A model generated the notes under the pieces. The model saw only the letters and a program-made list of their open reading frames with translations. It ran no database searches and was not told where the DNA came from. Positions 52,554 through 60,647 of a stretch of 64,000 nt of DNA are shown one piece after another. Position 1 is the first letter of the stretch. Each line of letters opens with the position of its first letter. Source of the DNA: Clostridiales bacterium (GTDB taxonomy: Bacteria > Bacillota > Clostridia > Christensenellales > Aristaeellaceae). The stretch covers positions 1,798,001-1,862,000 of the forward strand of contig CP069419.1 in NCBI GenBank assembly GCA_017569285.1, given 5' to 3'. The position numbers were made by a program, and so were the translations under genes.

Positions 52554-53480
52554 TTTTAAGCTGCCAATCATAACGCCCTTGACAAAGTACTTCTGCATGA
52601 AGACGTAGAGCAGGATAGCGGGAACCGTGGCTACCACGATGCAGCAGTACTTGGCGACTTCGGCCTTCCGGAGGGCTTCCTGCAGGCCGCCCAGGTTGTC
52701 GGCGTAGGAAGCGAAGAAGGTGTCGGAATTGCCGGTGGTCAGGGAAGCCAGGATTTCCTTCAGGATCAGCTGCAGGGGGAACAGGTTCCGGGACCGCAGC
52801 ATTACCAGGCCGGTGAAGTAGTCATTCCAGCGGGCAACGCCGTAATATACGGACAGCACCGCGACGATGGTTCCGGAAAGCGGCAGCACGCACTTGAAGA
52901 AGTAGGTGAAGTGACCGGCCCCGTCCATGACGGCGGCTTCGTACAGCTCTTCGGGAATCGTGGTCTGGATATAGGTGCGGGCGACCATCAGGTTCCACAC
53001 GGACACCAGGTTCATCAGGATCATGACCGCGCGGGTGTCGTACAGTCCCAGGTCCTTGATGTTGATGAAAATCGGGATCAGGCCGCCGCTGAAGAACATC
53101 GTGAAGGTGATGACCAGGCTGACCACCTTCCGCCCGGCGAACTTCCGGGACAGGGTGTAGGCCGCGGCCAGCGTGATGATGACGCTCATTGCGGAACCGA
53201 CCAGGGTGTAGAAAATGGAGTTCAGGTAGCTGTTCCACAGCTCGCTGTGCTGGAAAACCGCCTCATAGCCCATCAGGGAGAAGTCCACCGGCCAGATCAG
53301 CACTTCAGCCCGGCGCACCGCGTCCGGATCGGAAACGGAGGAGATGATGATCAGCCACAGGGGGTACAGCACGATAAACAGCACAATGATCCAGAAGATC
53401 AGGTTGATGGCATTGAATACCCGGTCTTTCCCGGTTTCCCTGATGCGCGTTTTCCGGCGCGGGAGTACGATATCTGACAT
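52548..53480 (-). CDS. Carbohydrate ABC transporter permease, LplC/YtcP-like
   Basis: This 310-residue inner-membrane permease has a first helix at about 25-48 (LIFWIIVLFIVLYPLWLIII) and about six in total. The EAA loop is YEAAVMDGAGHFTYFFKCVLPLSG, and the C-terminus FVKGVMIGSLKG is typical of YtcP-like subunits. Its stop codon lies inside the end of a 104-bp repeat, which may have supplied the last bases of the gene. It follows the LplB-type permease after 27 bases. Confidence 0.92.
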   Translation of the reverse strand: MSDIVLPRRKTRIRETGKDRVFNAINLIFWIIVLFIVLYPLWLIIISSVSDPDAVRRAEVLIWPVDFSLMGYEAVFQHSELWNSYLNSIFYTLVGSAMSVIITLAAAYTLSRKFAGRKVVSLVITFTMFFSGGLIPIFINIKDLGLYDTRAVMILMNLVSVWNLMVARTYIQTTIPEELYEAAVMDGAGHFTYFFKCVLPLSGTIVAVLSVYYGVARWNDYFTGLVMLRSRNLFPLQLILKEILASLTTGNSDTFFASYADNLGGLQEALRKAEVAKYCCIVVATVPAILLYVFMQKYFVKGVMIGSLKG

Positions 53481-53507
53481 GTTTCTTTTCCTCTCTTTCG
53501 CTCCGGA

Positions 53508-54458
53508 TCAGAACAGGCTGATCTTGCCGACCTTGCGGGAAATGTAGTTCACCGACATGACGATCACGAAGTTCATCACATTCAGGCACAGGCCGATCGC
53601 GGCGGCATAGGACGGCTGGGCTTTGGCGCCCGCGATACCGACGGTGTACTGGTAAACGCCCAGGATGTCCGAGGTGGCCAGGTTGCCGGAGGTCTGCAGG
53701 AGCAGCACCTTGTCCGTGTTGGATGCGAGCAGCGAACCGCAGTTCAGGATCAGCATCATGACCGTGATCGGGATCAGGTGCGGGATATCGATGTGCTTGA
53801 TCTTGTCCCAGCGGGTGGCGCCGTCGATGGTGGCGGCTTCATACAGCTGGGGATCGATACCGGTCAGGGTGGCGATGTAGAGGATCGTATTCCAGCCGGC
53901 GTTCTGCCAGATGTCCGATCCGATATACAGCGGACGGAACCAGGCGGGCTCCATGATGAAGTAGATGGGCTTTCCGCCGGCTGCGGTGATGATGTGGTTG
54001 ATGATGCCGTTGGTCGGGGAGAAGAACAGGTAGATCATACCGGCCAGGACCACGGTGGAGATGAAGTGCGGCACATAGATGGCGGTCTGGGTGAAGCCCT
54101 TGAAGCGTTTGTGGTTCAGCTGGTTCAGCATGATAGCCAGGATCACCGGGATCGGGAAGCCGAACAGCAGGCCCAGGAAGTTGAGCAGGAAGGTGTTCGT
54201 GAACATCCGCCCGCAGTAATACAGCTTGAAGAACTTTTCAAAGTTGGCCCAGCCGACCCAGGGGCTGCCGGTGACGCCGAAAGCGGCTTTATAGTTCCGG
54301 AAAGCGATCTGCGCGCCATACATCGGGAAATAGCAGAACACAATGAAGAATGCCAGCGCGGGGATCAGGAGCACCCACAGCTGCCAGTCCCGCTTCATGG
54401 TGAGGGAGAAGCGGTAGCCCAGGCTTTTGCGGGGTCGGACAGAAGGGATGGTTGTCAT
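53508..54458 (-). CDS. Sugar ABC transporter permease, LplB-like
   Basis: This 316-residue permease is the first gene of the leftward sugar operon. Helices start at LWVLLIPALAFFIVFCYFPM; the EAA loop is YEAATIDGATRWDKIKHIDIPH; the C-terminal helix precedes YISRKVGKISLF. ATG follows GGAGG by 6 bases. It is divergent from the glycosidase gene at 54706 across a 247-bp gap that contains repeated TTTCGTGAA motifs. It presumably forms a heteromeric channel with the next permease. Confidence 0.92.
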   Translation of the reverse strand: MTTIPSVRPRKSLGYRFSLTMKRDWQLWVLLIPALAFFIVFCYFPMYGAQIAFRNYKAAFGVTGSPWVGWANFEKFFKLYYCGRMFTNTFLLNFLGLLFGFPIPVILAIMLNQLNHKRFKGFTQTAIYVPHFISTVVLAGMIYLFFSPTNGIINHIITAAGGKPIYFIMEPAWFRPLYIGSDIWQNAGWNTILYIATLTGIDPQLYEAATIDGATRWDKIKHIDIPHLIPITVMMLILNCGSLLASNTDKVLLLQTSGNLATSDILGVYQYTVGIAGAKAQPSYAAAIGLCLNVMNFVIVMSVNYISRKVGKISLF

Positions 54459-54557
54459 AAAATGCCTCCGGAATCAGGATAAATTCGGTTGTTTGGTCAC
54501 GTCTCGTTCACACCCTGAATTCTACCGGACGCATCCGGAAGGGGGAAGAAGCGAAAA

Positions 54558-54605
54558 TTTCGTGAATCGGGGTCCGTAAAGCGAAAAGACACCGCGTTTC
54601 GTGAA
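54558..54605. promoter_or_regulatory. Repeated TTTCGTGAA sites in the divergent control region
   Basis: TTTCGTGAA occurs at 54558-54566 and 54597-54605 in the same orientation, 39 bp apart. GCGAAAA appears beside the first and again at 54581. AraC-type activators bind direct repeats, so these are candidate operators for the transport operon on one side and the glycosidase genes on the other. No clear promoter was found in this gap. Confidence 0.35.
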
Positions 54606-54705
54606 AACCAAAATATGCCGAATTTTTGCGAATGGGTTTTCAGGGGCCAAAATGGTATGATAAACTCATTCAAAAGGTTGAATATGAAGAGGGAAGGGAA
54701 TACGA

Positions 54706-56199
54706 ATGAACCCGGAAACCATGGTTTCATTCCGGTGCGATGATCCGGCGCTGATGAAACTGTATAATGAAGCGGAATCCCGCTGCCGGCGGAACCTGAA
54801 GGATTTCGGCGGGGACACCGTGCTGGTGGAGGGCGGCGGCTACCGCAAGATCTGGCTGGAAACCCAGCCCATGGGCGGGGAAATGTACGCCCTGCGGAAT
54901 CTGCAGGTCGGCCTCAACAACTCGCTGATGTTCATGCGCCACCAGCGGGAGGATGGGCGCCTGCCGGGCTCCGTCCGCGCGGACGGGAACAAGGTAATTC
55001 CGGAATACAACAAGGTGCAGGGTTTCTGCTTTCCATGGCACGCGCTGAACCTGTATTACCTGGCGGGGGAGGACAAGGCCTTCCTGGAGGAGCTGCGGGA
55101 TACGCTGGTCCGCTTTGAGGGATGGCTCCGCCGCACCCGGGCGCTGGAGGACGACGGGCTGCTGCGCTCCTTCTGCGTTTACGACACCGGTGAGGACCGG
55201 GCGGTCCGCTACGGGGATGCCCCGTGCTGGTGGACGGAGGATACTGCGCCGGAAGGATATGGGGTTGTGCCGATGGCCAGCATGGACGTGACCAGCTGGA
55301 GCTATGCCTGCCGGGATACGCTGCGGCGGATTGCCCGGATCACGGGCGATACGGCCGGAGAAGAAAAATGGTGGAAGCAGACGGAGGAAACCGCCCGCGC
55401 CATCCGGAAGGGCCTGTGGAATGAGGCGCGCGGCGCGCTGTTTGACCGGGACAGGGCCGGAAAGCCGGTGGACGTCCTGTGCCATAACACCCTGCGCTGC
55501 ATGTACTGGGGCTCCGTGTCCCCGGCGATGGCGGACCGGTTTGTGCGGGAGCACCTGATGAACCCGGATGAATTCATGACGCCGTTTCCGCTGCCGAGCG
55601 TGGCGGCGAACGATCCGGCCTTCCGGAATGCGCCGGAGAACAACTGGAGCGGGCAGCCGGAGGGACTGACCTACCAGCGGGCAATCCGCGCGCTGGAGAA
55701 TTACGGATATGAACCGCTGGTGACCCGGCTGGGCGACGCGCTGATGCGCGCGGTGATCGCGGGCGGGTACCGGTTTACCCAGCAGTTTGACCCCTTCACC
55801 GGGAAGCCGTCCCTGGTGCACGCGGATACCGGCGCGGTGCTTGCGCCGGACGATACCGCTTCTCCTGTGCAGGACAGCTACGGGCCCACCATGCTGGCGG
55901 TGCTGGAGTACATCGCGCACCGGTGGGGAATCCATCCGCACCTGGATGCGGTGTGGTTCTCGCTGGGCAGCGGGCCGGCAGTTGAATACCGGGCGGCGTT
56001 CCGGAACCATGACTGCCGGATTGAGAGCGACGGCCGGAAGGCCCGGGCGGAGATGGACGGGAAGACCGTCTGGGAGGGCGCCTGCGGCGTCCGGATCATC
56101 ACCGGGGACGACGGAGCGGTCCGCGGGATTTTGCCCATTGAAACAGGACGGGAAGGATGGACGGGATATGGTGAACCGGCAGACGCCGCAATGGTGTGA
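54706..56199 (+). CDS. Six-hairpin (trehalase/MGH1-like) glycoside hydrolase
   Basis: The protein has 497 residues and no signal peptide. Sequence character fits an (alpha/alpha)6-barrel glycosidase: GGGYRKIWLETQPMGGEMYA, DGRLPGSVRAD, FPWHALNLYYLAGED, WSYACRDTLRRIA, and the NNWSGQPEGLTYQRAIRAL segment. These recall the MGH1-like/GH63-type and trehalase-like clan. The exact family and substrate are not certain; rhamnosidase- or glucosidase-like roles are possible. It starts the rightward part of the locus and overlaps the GH28 gene by up to 32 bases, so the two act together. Confidence 0.75.
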   Translation: MNPETMVSFRCDDPALMKLYNEAESRCRRNLKDFGGDTVLVEGGGYRKIWLETQPMGGEMYALRNLQVGLNNSLMFMRHQREDGRLPGSVRADGNKVIPEYNKVQGFCFPWHALNLYYLAGEDKAFLEELRDTLVRFEGWLRRTRALEDDGLLRSFCVYDTGEDRAVRYGDAPCWWTEDTAPEGYGVVPMASMDVTSWSYACRDTLRRIARITGDTAGEEKWWKQTEETARAIRKGLWNEARGALFDRDRAGKPVDVLCHNTLRCMYWGSVSPAMADRFVREHLMNPDEFMTPFPLPSVAANDPAFRNAPENNWSGQPEGLTYQRAIRALENYGYEPLVTRLGDALMRAVIAGGYRFTQQFDPFTGKPSLVHADTGAVLAPDDTASPVQDSYGPTMLAVLEYIAHRWGIHPHLDAVWFSLGSGPAVEYRAAFRNHDCRIESDGRKARAEMDGKTVWEGACGVRIITGDDGAVRGILPIETGREGWTGYGEPADAAMV

Positions 56200-57559
56200 G
56201 GAAATGAAAAAAAGCCTGCTGGCGATGGCCGGCGGGCTGGAAAAACGGGAATGCCGGTGGACGGGCGCGGAAACGCGCTTCCGGCCGGAGGATTACGGAT
56301 ATGAACCGGGTACTGTCGGCACCCGGGCGATCCAGCAGGCTATTGATGCCGCCGCGGAAAACGGCGGCATCGCCTGCCTGGAGAACGGGGAATACTTATC
56401 CGGTACGCTGGTGCTGCGGTCCGGCATCTGCCTGTACATTGGCCCGGGAGCATGCCTGAAGGCGTCCACGGACCTGCGGGATTTCCCGGAGATGCATGCG
56501 AAGCGGCTGACCGTGCAGGATACCAGCATGGGCATGCACCAGTCCCTGATCTTCGCGGAGGACTGTGAGCACATTGCGCTGTGCGGCGAGGGCGTGCTGG
56601 ACGGACAGGGTTTCCCGGATAACTTCCCCGGGGAGGAAACGGCCCAGGGAACGCCCGGCCGGCCGTTCCTGATCCGGATGATCGACTGCCGGGATGTGCT
56701 GGTGAACGGGCTGACAATGAAGAACTCTCCCTGCTGGATGCAGAATTACCTCAACTGCGACCGGCTGACGATTTCCGGGATCACGGTGCGCAACCACGCG
56801 AACTACAACAACGACGGCATGGATATCGACGGATGCCGGGACGTGCTGATCCGCCGCTGCCGGGTGACCAGCGGGGATGACGCGCTGTGCTTCAAGGGCG
56901 CGTCCATGCGGCCGCTGGAGCGGGTGCTGGTGGAGGACTGCGATTTCTATTCCGCATGCAATGCCGTCAAGGTCGGCACGGATACCCAGGGCGACTTCCG
57001 GGATGTGCTGATCCGGCGGTGCCGCATCGGCGGGCTGGCGGAGGACCCCTCCGGGCTCAAGCATGCCTGCGCGGACAGCGGGGTTTCCCTCGAGAGCGAG
57101 GACGGCGGTACGGTGGAGCGCTTCTGGCTGGAGGACATCGAGATGACCCGGGTGTGGAGCCCCTACTTCCTGCGGCTGGAAAACCGCGGGCGGGTACGCC
57201 CCGGGGATCCCGCCCCGGGCCCGGGCGCCATCCGGCAGGTGCTTTTTGAGCATATCCGCGGAACCGGCAACGGGCCGCGGGGATCCTACATCCTCGGTAT
57301 TCCGGAAGCGCGGATCCGGGATATCCTCTTCCGGGATATTGAGCTGCGCCAGAAGCCGTATACCGGCGAAGTCCGCCCGGCGGCGGAATACCCGGAGTTT
57401 ACCGGCCTGTATCCGGACGCGCATATGATCGACAGTTTCGGCCCCGCGCCGGCGTACGGCCTGTGGGTCCGGCACGCGGACGGGATCGTCCTGGACCGGT
57501 ACCGGATCATTCCGGAGGGGGAGGATACCCGGCCGGGCATCGTGATGGAAGCGGAATAA
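56168..57559 (+). CDS. Glycoside hydrolase family 28 (polygalacturonase-like)
   Basis: The protein has 463 residues from ATG 56168 (another in-frame ATG is at 56204). It is a right-handed parallel beta-helix enzyme of pectin degradation. GH28 signatures are NNDGMDIDGC (about 217-226) and SGDDALCFKG (about 237-246), which hold the catalytic Asp residues. The usual GHG His motif is not obvious and is replaced around CNAVKVGTDTQG. There is no signal peptide, so it probably acts on imported oligogalacturonides or related sugars. Its start overlaps the preceding glycosidase gene. Confidence 0.88.
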   Translation: MVNRQTPQWCEEMKKSLLAMAGGLEKRECRWTGAETRFRPEDYGYEPGTVGTRAIQQAIDAAAENGGIACLENGEYLSGTLVLRSGICLYIGPGACLKASTDLRDFPEMHAKRLTVQDTSMGMHQSLIFAEDCEHIALCGEGVLDGQGFPDNFPGEETAQGTPGRPFLIRMIDCRDVLVNGLTMKNSPCWMQNYLNCDRLTISGITVRNHANYNNDGMDIDGCRDVLIRRCRVTSGDDALCFKGASMRPLERVLVEDCDFYSACNAVKVGTDTQGDFRDVLIRRCRIGGLAEDPSGLKHACADSGVSLESEDGGTVERFWLEDIEMTRVWSPYFLRLENRGRVRPGDPAPGPGAIRQVLFEHIRGTGNGPRGSYILGIPEARIRDILFRDIELRQKPYTGEVRPAAEYPEFTGLYPDAHMIDSFGPAPAYGLWVRHADGIVLDRYRIIPEGEDTRPGIVMEAE

Positions 57560-57571
57560 GCCCTGTGTGCC

Positions 57572-57600
57572 TTGAAGTTCTGCCGGAATTCAGTTACAAT
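57572..57600 (+). promoter_or_regulatory. Promoter of araD
   Basis: TTGAAG (57572-57577), a 17-bp spacer and TACAAT (57595-57600), about 30 bases before the start codon. Confidence 0.7.
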
Positions 57601-57631
57601 GATCGGAGAAAACCGACAGGAGATGAATTTC

Positions 57632-58339
57632 ATGCTGGAAGAACTGAAACAGAAGGTATACGAGGCGAATATGCTGCTGCCGGCATACCACCTGGTCACA
57701 TTCACCTGGGGCAACGTATCCGGGATTGACCGGGAGCGCGGCCTGTTTGTGATCAAGCCCAGCGGTATCCCGTATGAAAAGCTGAAGCCGGAGGATATGG
57801 TCGTGATCGACCTGGCGGGCAACCGCGTGGAAGGCACCCTGAATCCCTCCTCCGATACTCCGACGCACGCGGAGCTGTACCGCCGTTTCCCGGAAATCGG
57901 CGGCGTGGTGCATACCCATTCCCGGTGGGCAACCATCTGGGCCCAGAGCGGGCGGGATATTCCGGCATACGGAACCACCCACGCGGACTATATCTACGGC
58001 AACGTTCCCTGCTGCCGGGACCTGACGGCGGCGGAAGTGGAGGAAGCCTATGAGCTGAACACCGGCAAGGTGATTGCTTCCCACTTTGAGCAGGCGGGAC
58101 TGAATCCGAAGCATGTACCCTGCGTGCTGGCGCGCCACCACGGGCCCTTCGCCTGGGGCAAGGACGCGATGGAAGCGGTGCACAACGCCGTGGTGCTGGA
58201 AGAGGTCGCCATGATGGCATGGCATACCGAAGCGCTGCCGCAGGCCCAGACCCGGGAGAACCTTCCCGAGTATGTGAAAGAGAAACATTTCATGCGCAAA
58301 CACGGCCCGAATGCGTATTATGGCCAAAAAAATACCTGA
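57632..58339 (+). CDS. araD: L-ribulose-5-phosphate 4-epimerase (class II aldolase family)
   Basis: This enzyme converts L-ribulose 5-phosphate to D-xylulose 5-phosphate in arabinose (or ascorbate/xylulose) catabolism. It has 235 residues. TWGNVSGID (about 28-36), KPSGIPYE, the zinc-binding [10 protein letters not shown] (His pair) and [10 protein letters not shown] (third zinc ligand) are all typical. ATG at 57632 has AGGAG 9 bases upstream; the start at 57572 lies inside the promoter. AraD fits with GH43 and GH28 upstream, suggesting that arabinose released from arabinan or pectin is used. The UlaF/SgbE paralogues cannot be excluded. Confidence 0.88.
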   Translation: MLEELKQKVYEANMLLPAYHLVTFTWGNVSGIDRERGLFVIKPSGIPYEKLKPEDMVVIDLAGNRVEGTLNPSSDTPTHAELYRRFPEIGGVVHTHSRWATIWAQSGRDIPAYGTTHADYIYGNVPCCRDLTAAEVEEAYELNTGKVIASHFEQAGLNPKHVPCVLARHHGPFAWGKDAMEAVHNAVVLEEVAMMAWHTEALPQAQTRENLPEYVKEKHFMRKHGPNAYYGQKNT

Positions 58340-58397
58340 AATTCCTTAAAAAATACTGTATTTTTCCTGCATTTCATCTTGAATCAAATATTTGTTC

Positions 58398-58427
58398 TTG
58401 TCATTTCAATCATATTTGGTTTATAAT
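58398..58427 (+). promoter_or_regulatory. Strong promoter of the structured RNA
   Basis: TTGTCA (58398-58403), an 18-bp spacer and TATAAT (58422-58427), in AT-rich DNA. Transcription would begin near 58434, the first bases of the structured region. Confidence 0.8.
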
Positions 58428-58432
58428 GCGTG

Positions 58433-58660
58433 CGGTTGAGTCCTTCGGGTCTGTGGTTGAAAGCCGATGCCAGTCGCAGGCAAAACGGTCCACGTAATCC
58501 GCTCAAAGCGGCGGGGAGCATGGTGCGGTCTAGATGTAAGTCCGTCCGGGGCATGACCCCGAGAGGCGGGAGTGAGGGCGCGGACAGCGCAGAGCAAACG
58601 TCCGGACGGCGAGTGTGGGGTCAAAAACCAGGTCAGCCGGGGGAATCGCCTATCAACATT
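58433..58660 (+). ncRNA. Large structured RNA, probably raiA-motif class
   Basis: A GC-rich non-coding stretch of about 225 nt starts where the strong promoter predicts transcription. Possible closing stem: GTTGA (58435) with TCAAC (58653). Internal hairpins include CCGCT-CAA-AGCGG (58499-58511) and CGGGG-CATGA-CCCCG (58547-58561), and GGCGA can pair with TCGCC (ends 58650). Purine-rich unpaired segments such as GAGAGGCGGGAGTGAGGG are typical of ornate RNAs. The layout and size recall the Clostridia raiA-motif RNA; this is from memory of the class, not a model search. It is not tmRNA, RNase P or SRP RNA. Confidence 0.6.
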
Positions 58661-58677
58661 TTGGGGGTTGCCTGATC

Positions 58678-58956
58678 ATGTACGAAGACAAAACGCTGGT
58701 ATGCAAGGACTGTGGTGCTGAGTTCGTTTTCACCGCCGGTGAACAGGAATTCTACGCCGAAAAGGGATTCCAGAACGAGCCCACCCGCTGCAAGGCCTGC
58801 CGTCAGGCCCGGAAAGCCAGCCGCGCTGCCGGCGGTCCGCGTCAGATGTTTGATGCAGTCTGCGCCGAATGCGGGAAGCCCACCCAGGTTCCCTTCGAGC
58901 CGCGGGAAGACCGCCCCGTTTACTGCAGCGAGTGCTACGCCGCCCGCCGCGGATAA
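58678..58956 (+). CDS. Zinc-ribbon protein with four CxxC motifs
   Basis: The protein has 92 residues. Four CxxC pairs (CKDC, CKAC, CAEC, CSEC) form two zinc ribbons of the kind found in small cytoplasmic zinc-ribbon proteins of Clostridia and Chloroflexi (the CxxC...PxxCxxCR and CGKxTxVPFxP...YCxxC patterns). ATG at 58678 is preferred; GGGGG lies about 10 bases before it. The earlier frame lies within the structured RNA. The gene may be transcribed from the RNA promoter. Nucleic-acid binding is possible, but the function is unknown. Confidence 0.85.
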   Translation: MYEDKTLVCKDCGAEFVFTAGEQEFYAEKGFQNEPTRCKACRQARKASRAAGGPRQMFDAVCAECGKPTQVPFEPREDRPVYCSECYAARRG

Positions 58957-58970
58957 TCGGACGCCGCAAA

Positions 58971-59016
58971 CAGAAAGCCCGGAAGAGCATTGCTCCTCCG
59001 GGTTTTCTGTATTTTG
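58971..59016 (+). terminator. Terminator after the zinc-ribbon gene
   Basis: CAGAAAGCCCGG... pairs with ...CCGGGTTTTCTG, followed by TATTTTGGGTTTT. The next 120 bases hold no gene; GCGCACCGCG occurs there twice. Confidence 0.7.
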
Positions 59017-59140
59017 GGTTTTCCGGTGGACCGGCCAAAGGGCTTTCCGTAAGGAATCGCACGCGCACCGCGGACGGAATTCCCGTCCCGCGCACCGCGC
59101 GCGACAGCGCCCAACCTTCGGTCCGGATCTTTCTGCAGCG

Positions 59141-60322
59141 TCAGATGTTCTCAAAGAACGGGGTGCCGTCCTCGTGGCAGAGCACGTCATCCACAAACTT
59201 CAGGGGCGTCGGGACCGTCAGCATGTACTTCAGGATTTCATCCATCCGCACGCTCTCCCGGAAGGTGACCAGGGAGAAGCTGACGCCGTGCTTGTGCGCC
59301 CGGCCGGTGCGGCCGATGCGGTGCAGGTAGTACTCGTTCTCGTTGGGCAGGTCGTAGTTGATGACCGCCTCGACGTCGTCCACGTCGATCCCGCGGGCGG
59401 CCACATCCGTGGAAACGAGGATCGGGAACTTGCCGCGCTTGAAGTCGCTCATCACCACGTTGCGCTTCGCCTGGGGGATATCCCCGTGGAGGCACTGGGC
59501 GTCATAGCCGTCGCGGACCAGCTGGCGCGTGAGCTTGTCGGTCATGAACTTCGTGTTGCAGAAGATCATCACGCGCTGGTACACGTTCGCGTCCAGCAGG
59601 TACATCAGGTGGTCCGTCTTCTTTTCCTGTTCGACAGCGATGACGTACTGGGTAATCTGGGGCCGGTCTTCCTTCGTGGCTTCCACGGTGATCTCCACCG
59701 GCTCATGCTGGTATTTCCAGGCGATGGTCAGCACGTCCTGGTTCGTCGTGGCGGAGAAGAGCACGAGCTGCCGTTCCGGCGGCGTGGCCTCGATGATCTT
59801 CGTCACATCCTTGACGAAGCCCATGTTCAGCATCTCGTCCGCTTCGTCGAGCACCATGGTGTGAACCGCGTCCAGGCGGATGTTGCCGCGCTGCATATGG
59901 TCCAGCATGCGCCCGGGCGTGGCGATCACGATCTGGGGCTTGCGCTTCAGGGCGTTGATCTGCTTGGAGATGGACTGGCCGCCGTAGATCACGGCGATCC
60001 GGACGCCGGGAATGAACTTCGCCAGGCGGGTCAGCTCTTCGCCGATCTGCACAGCCAGCTCCCGGGTCGGGGCCAGCACAACCTCCTGGATCCGGCTGTC
60101 CTTCAGCTGGACGTACTCCAGCATCGGGATGCCGAAGGCGCAGGTTTTGCCGGTGCCCGTGGGGGCGATGGCGTTGATATCGGCGCCGGACATCATCAGC
60201 GGAATCGTCCGGGCCTGCACGGTGGAGGGCTCCTGAAAGCCCATCTCCTGTACCGCCCGGAGGATTTCCGAGGAAAGGTCCATGGATTCAAAGGATACCG
60301 GGGTTTCTGTTTCTGCGGACAA
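59141..60322 (-). CDS. DEAD-box RNA helicase
   Basis: The protein has 393 residues. All core motifs are visible: the Q-motif (PSTVQARTIP), I APTGTGKT, Ia PTREL, Ib TPGR, II DEAD, III SAT, V ARGID and VI HRIGRTGR. The protein ends about 30 residues after the core, so it lacks the basic or RNA-recognition tail of CshA/DbpA, which suggests dependence on partners for RNA targeting. Roles in mRNA decay or ribosome assembly in the cold are typical for the family. ATG follows AAAGGAGA. It lies 20 bases behind the TSCPD gene. Confidence 0.94.
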   Translation of the reverse strand: MSAETETPVSFESMDLSSEILRAVQEMGFQEPSTVQARTIPLMMSGADINAIAPTGTGKTCAFGIPMLEYVQLKDSRIQEVVLAPTRELAVQIGEELTRLAKFIPGVRIAVIYGGQSISKQINALKRKPQIVIATPGRMLDHMQRGNIRLDAVHTMVLDEADEMLNMGFVKDVTKIIEATPPERQLVLFSATTNQDVLTIAWKYQHEPVEITVEATKEDRPQITQYVIAVEQEKKTDHLMYLLDANVYQRVMIFCNTKFMTDKLTRQLVRDGYDAQCLHGDIPQAKRNVVMSDFKRGKFPILVSTDVAARGIDVDDVEAVINYDLPNENEYYLHRIGRTGRAHKHGVSFSLVTFRESVRMDEILKYMLTVPTPLKFVDDVLCHEDGTPFFENI

Positions 60323-60342
60323 GGGGAATCTCCTTTCGGGGT

Positions 60343-60582
60343 TCAGTCATGATACGCGCGGATGGCGCGGGAAAGCTGGTCCGGGCAGGAAGTATCGCCC
60401 CGGCAGGGAATGCCGGCGAGCTTTTCCGCCACTTCGTCCGCTTTCTGGCCGGTGACCATCTTCGCGAGGCCGGCGGTGTTGCCCCGGCAGCCGTTGTTGA
60501 TTTTGCAGTAGGTGATCACACCGTCCCGGATCTCCAGGTCGATTGAGGTGGAGCAGGTGCCGCGGCATTTGTAGCTGAACAT
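60343..60582 (-). CDS. TSCPD domain protein (TIGR03905-like)
   Basis: The protein has 79 residues. Its C-terminal TSCPDQLSRAI gives the TSCPD motif, and there are six cysteines, including CRGTC and CRGNTAGLAKMVTG. The domain also occurs at the C-terminus of some B12-dependent ribonucleotide reductases, where it probably binds metal. As a free-standing protein its function is unknown. ATG with AGGAGGTAATG upstream. It lies after the tuf terminator and before the helicase gene. Confidence 0.85.
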   Translation of the reverse strand: MFSYKCRGTCSTSIDLEIRDGVITYCKINNGCRGNTAGLAKMVTGQKADEVAEKLAGIPCRGDTSCPDQLSRAIRAYHD

Positions 60583-60597
60583 AACGCATTACCTCCT

Positions 60598-60634
60598 GAA
60601 CAAAACGAAACGCTCCCGAAAGGGGAGCGTTTCG
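60598..60634 (-). terminator. Terminator of tuf
   Basis: A perfect CGAAACGCTCCC / GGGAGCGTTTCG stem. On the minus strand it is followed by TTTTGTT. Confidence 0.85.
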
Positions 60635-60647
60635 GTAAGGGATTCAA

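Noticed and set aside
58433-58660. tmRNA, RNase P RNA, SRP RNA or a group II intron
   Set aside because: The hallmark sequences of those RNAs (tRNA-like ends, GAGGAAAGTCC core, SRP tetraloop domain, intron domain V) are not present.
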